From contig JAUHVN010000022.1 of NCBI GenBank assembly GCA_030425055.1, positions 1 to 16,379 on the forward strand: a stretch of DNA of 16,379 nucleotides. The letters are read 5' to 3'. The position numbers were made by a program, and so were the translations under genes. Shown here one piece after another: positions 14,514 through 16,379 of the stretch (positions are counted from its first letter, which is position 1; every line of letters starts with the position of its first letter). The notes under the pieces are model-generated. The model saw only the letters and a program-made list of their open reading frames with translations. It did no database searches and was not told the origin of the DNA. This stretch comes from Actinomycetes bacterium. Its GTDB lineage: Bacteria; Actinomycetota; Actinomycetes; Actinomycetales; Microbacteriaceae.

Positions 14514-16379
14514 ATGCCGGAAGCCGGCGCGATTGCGCACCTCAACCATGGTGACCGCGGCGCCGATGAGCAGCGTCGGTTGCGCGAGTGCGCGAGTGAG
14601 CCGATCCGCACGGTCGGGCGCATCCAGTCGCACGGCACGCTGCTGGCCCTCGACGTGCAGACCGGTGTCGTCGTCGCCGCGAGCGAGGACTCGGCGCGAT
14701 TCCTGGGCCGCCCGGTCTCGGAGGTCGGCTCCGGAGAGCTGACATGGGCGGTGGCGAACGCCGATGCCGTGGACCCGGTGCCTGTCGACGTCGCCGGCCG
14801 ACCGTACGACGCGATCGTCCACCGCCGCACCAGCCCCCTGCTGGTCGAGCTCGAACCGGTCGAGGCGAGCCTCGAGTACGCGCGGACGGGAGTCGTCGGC
14901 GCGCTGCAGCGGCTCGCGGTCCAGGATGACCCGGACGAGCTCCGACGCAGCGCCGCGGTCGAGATGAAGGCCCTCACCGGCTTCGACCGGGTGATGTGCT
15001 ACAGCTTCCAGTCCGACGGCCACGGGGTCATCGTCGCCGACGAGCGCGAGCCCGACATGGAGCCGTACCTCGGTCTGCACTTCCCGGCATCCGACATCCC
15101 GTCGCAGGCACGCGCGCTGTACCTCGAGAAGCGATCGCGCTCGATCGTCGACACCGAGGACCCGGGCACGCCGCTGCAGATGCTCGACGACGGCAGCCCC
15201 GCGATCGACCTCGGCCCCACCGAGTTGCGATGGGCGTCGCCCCACCACCTGCAGTTCATGCGGAACATGGGGCAGGCCGCCACCGTCTCGCTCGCGATGG
15301 TCGACGGCGACCGCCTGATCGGCATGTACACGCTCGCCCACCGCTCGGTCCGGCGTCTGCCCGTGCTGCTGAGGCGTGCCCTCGAGGTCCTGGTCGGTCA
15401 GGTGACCGTGCAGCTGCTCGCCGCTCAGCGCATCGCCGAACTCGAGCGGCAGCTCGAGACGCGTCGACGCCGGTCGGAACTGGTCGCCCCGATGTTCGGC
15501 CGCGTCGATCCCGGCGACGTGCTCATGGCGCGCCGACGGACCGTGCTCGACGTCATCGCCGCCGACGGCGCCTACCTGCGCCTCGACGGCGTGGCGCGCA
15601 CCATCGGGCTGACGCCGCCGCACGGCGCGATCGAGCGCACGCTCACGGCACTCGGACCCGGACGCCACGCGACGGACGCCCTCCCGCTCGAGAACCCGGA
15701 GCTGGCCGCCGACATGCCCGAGGTGGCGGGCCTGCTCGTCGAACCGCTCGGCGGCGACGGCGACTGCCTGGTCTTCTTCCGCGGCGAGGTCGCCCGCGAG
15801 ATCGCGTGGCTCGGCGACCAGAGCCCGGCCAACCGCGACACTCCGGTGTCGCCCCGACGCTCGTTCAGCGCGTGGCGCGAGAGCGTCACCGGCCGATCTC
15901 TGCCGTGGGTGCATCACGCCGACGAGGCTGCCGAACTGGGCGCCGAGATCCGGTCGGCGCTGGATGCCCGCGCGAAGGCCGAGCTCGCCCAACTCGCCCA
16001 CCACGACGAACTGACCGGCGTGCGCAATCGCCGCTACCTGCAGGAGCACCTCGACGATCTGGTCCGCTCGCGCCGGCGGGTCAGCGTGATCTTCGTCGAC
16101 CTCGACGACTTCAAGCTCGTGAACGACACTCACGGGCACGAGGTGGGTGACGCGGTGCTGATCGCGATCGCCGAGCGGCTGGCATCCAGCGCCCGCTCGA
16201 CCGATGTGGTCGCACGCCTGGGCGGCGACGAGTTCGTCGTGGTGTGCGCCGATGTCGGCGAGGACGAGGCCCACGCCGTGGCCGAGCGCGTGCTCACGAT
16301 CGTGTCGGATCCCGTCGCCGTGGCGGGGGTCCACGTGACCATGTCGGCCTCGGCCGGAGTGATCAGCTCGGACGACGAG
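14514..16379 (+). CDS. Bacteriophytochrome-diguanylate cyclase, 3' end cut by window edge
   Basis: 622 codons, open at the right edge; ATG preceded by GAAGGA. PAS domain: CASEPI at 26-31 with Cys26 at the biliverdin-attachment position and GRIQSHGTLLAL (35-46). GAF: FPASDIPSQARALY at 190-203 (Asp194), SPHHLQFMRNMG (242-253). PHY: tongue motifs WLGD (432-435) and SPRRSF (446-451). GGDEF domain from about 494: HDELTGVRNRR, VDLDDFKLVND and an intact RLGGDEF (568-574) with a product-inhibition site RSTD (561-564) five residues before GGDEF. It should make cyclic di-GMP under red/far-red light control in the cytosol; no membrane segment is seen. An EAL domain may follow beyond the edge. No haem oxygenase gene, the biliverdin supplier, is visible. 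Two pocket residues look replaced (see findings). Confidence 0.93.
   Translation, partial: MPEAGAIAHLNHGDRGADEQRRLRECASEPIRTVGRIQSHGTLLALDVQTGVVVAASEDSARFLGRPVSEVGSGELTWAVANADAVDPVPVDVAGRPYDAIVHRRTSPLLVELEPVEASLEYARTGVVGALQRLAVQDDPDELRRSAAVEMKALTGFDRVMCYSFQSDGHGVIVADEREPDMEPYLGLHFPASDIPSQARALYLEKRSRSIVDTEDPGTPLQMLDDGSPAIDLGPTELRWASPHHLQFMRNMGQAATVSLAMVDGDRLIGMYTLAHRSVRRLPVLLRRALEVLVGQVTVQLLAAQRIAELERQLETRRRRSELVAPMFGRVDPGDVLMARRRTVLDVIAADGAYLRLDGVARTIGLTPPHGAIERTLTALGPGRHATDALPLENPELAADMPEVAGLLVEPLGGDGDCLVFFRGEVAREIAWLGDQSPANRDTPVSPRRSFSAWRESVTGRSLPWVHHADEAAELGAEIRSALDARAKAELAQLAHHDELTGVRNRRYLQEHLDDLVRSRRRVSVIFVDLDDFKLVNDTHGHEVGDAVLIAIAERLASSARSTDVVARLGGDEFVVVCADVGEDEAHAVAERVLTIVSDPVAVAGVHVTMSASAGVISSDDE

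Noticed and set aside
11693..14554. A 953-codon open frame on the plus strand opposite putA
   Set aside because: Its product is rich in Arg, Asp, Val and Gly with no domain; it is the mirror of GC-biased putA codons. The same holds for long frames at 870-2852 (+), 8708-10144 (+) and 14490-16334 (-).
1..16379. tRNA, rRNA, CRISPR, insertion sequence or prophage genes
   Set aside because: I looked for cloverleaf 3' ends, spaced short direct repeats, transposase motifs and integrases and found none.

Overview
The window is about 70% G+C, uses G/C-ending codons almost throughout, and packs its genes tightly with 1-7 nt overlaps. Protein families, TAGGCT-type leaderless promoters and a heavy excess of the hexamer GCATCC/GGATGC point to a high-GC actinobacterium, most likely Microbacteriaceae (Microbacterium or a close relative). 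This assignment is inferred from style and content, not from a marker gene. No rRNA, tRNA, CRISPR array, transposase or phage gene is visible, so this reads as ordinary chromosome carrying palindromic repeats.

Left part (1-4560): a minus-strand pair encodes a circularly permuted ATP-grasp protein and an alpha-E protein (running off the left edge), a conserved but biochemically obscure amide-ligase-type pair. Divergent from it is a membrane-anchored sulfite-oxidase-family molybdopterin enzyme. The convergent gap after that gene holds a palindromic repeat.

Middle (4561-8750), all minus strand: a two-gene arginine/ornithine catabolic operon (guanidino-group hydrolase then ornithine aminotransferase). 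It is followed, with increasing coordinate, by a 310-bp gap with two palindromes, and then by a three-gene unit of four-TM membrane protein, small XRE regulator and MDR oxidoreductase. That unit starts behind a promoter with two matching palindromic operators.

Right part (8747-14368), minus strand: bifunctional proline utilisation enzyme PutA, then a DEDDh exonuclease whose start overlaps the putA stop, then an unrecognised 447-aa protein with nucleotidyltransferase-like motifs. Divergent from putA, and open at the right edge, is a bacteriophytochrome fused to a GGDEF diguanylate cyclase.

Metabolic logic: the hydrolase could make ornithine (or citrulline), RocD makes glutamate semialdehyde, and the P5C dehydrogenase half of PutA oxidises this to glutamate. 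The window could therefore carry a full arginine and proline to glutamate route. The signals most worth follow-up are the GGATGC/GCATCC excess over GGACGC/GCGTCC, the several unrelated palindromic repeats (one inside a coding region), the nucleotidyltransferase-like/exonuclease pair behind putA, and the phytochrome's apparent chromophore-pocket substitutions.
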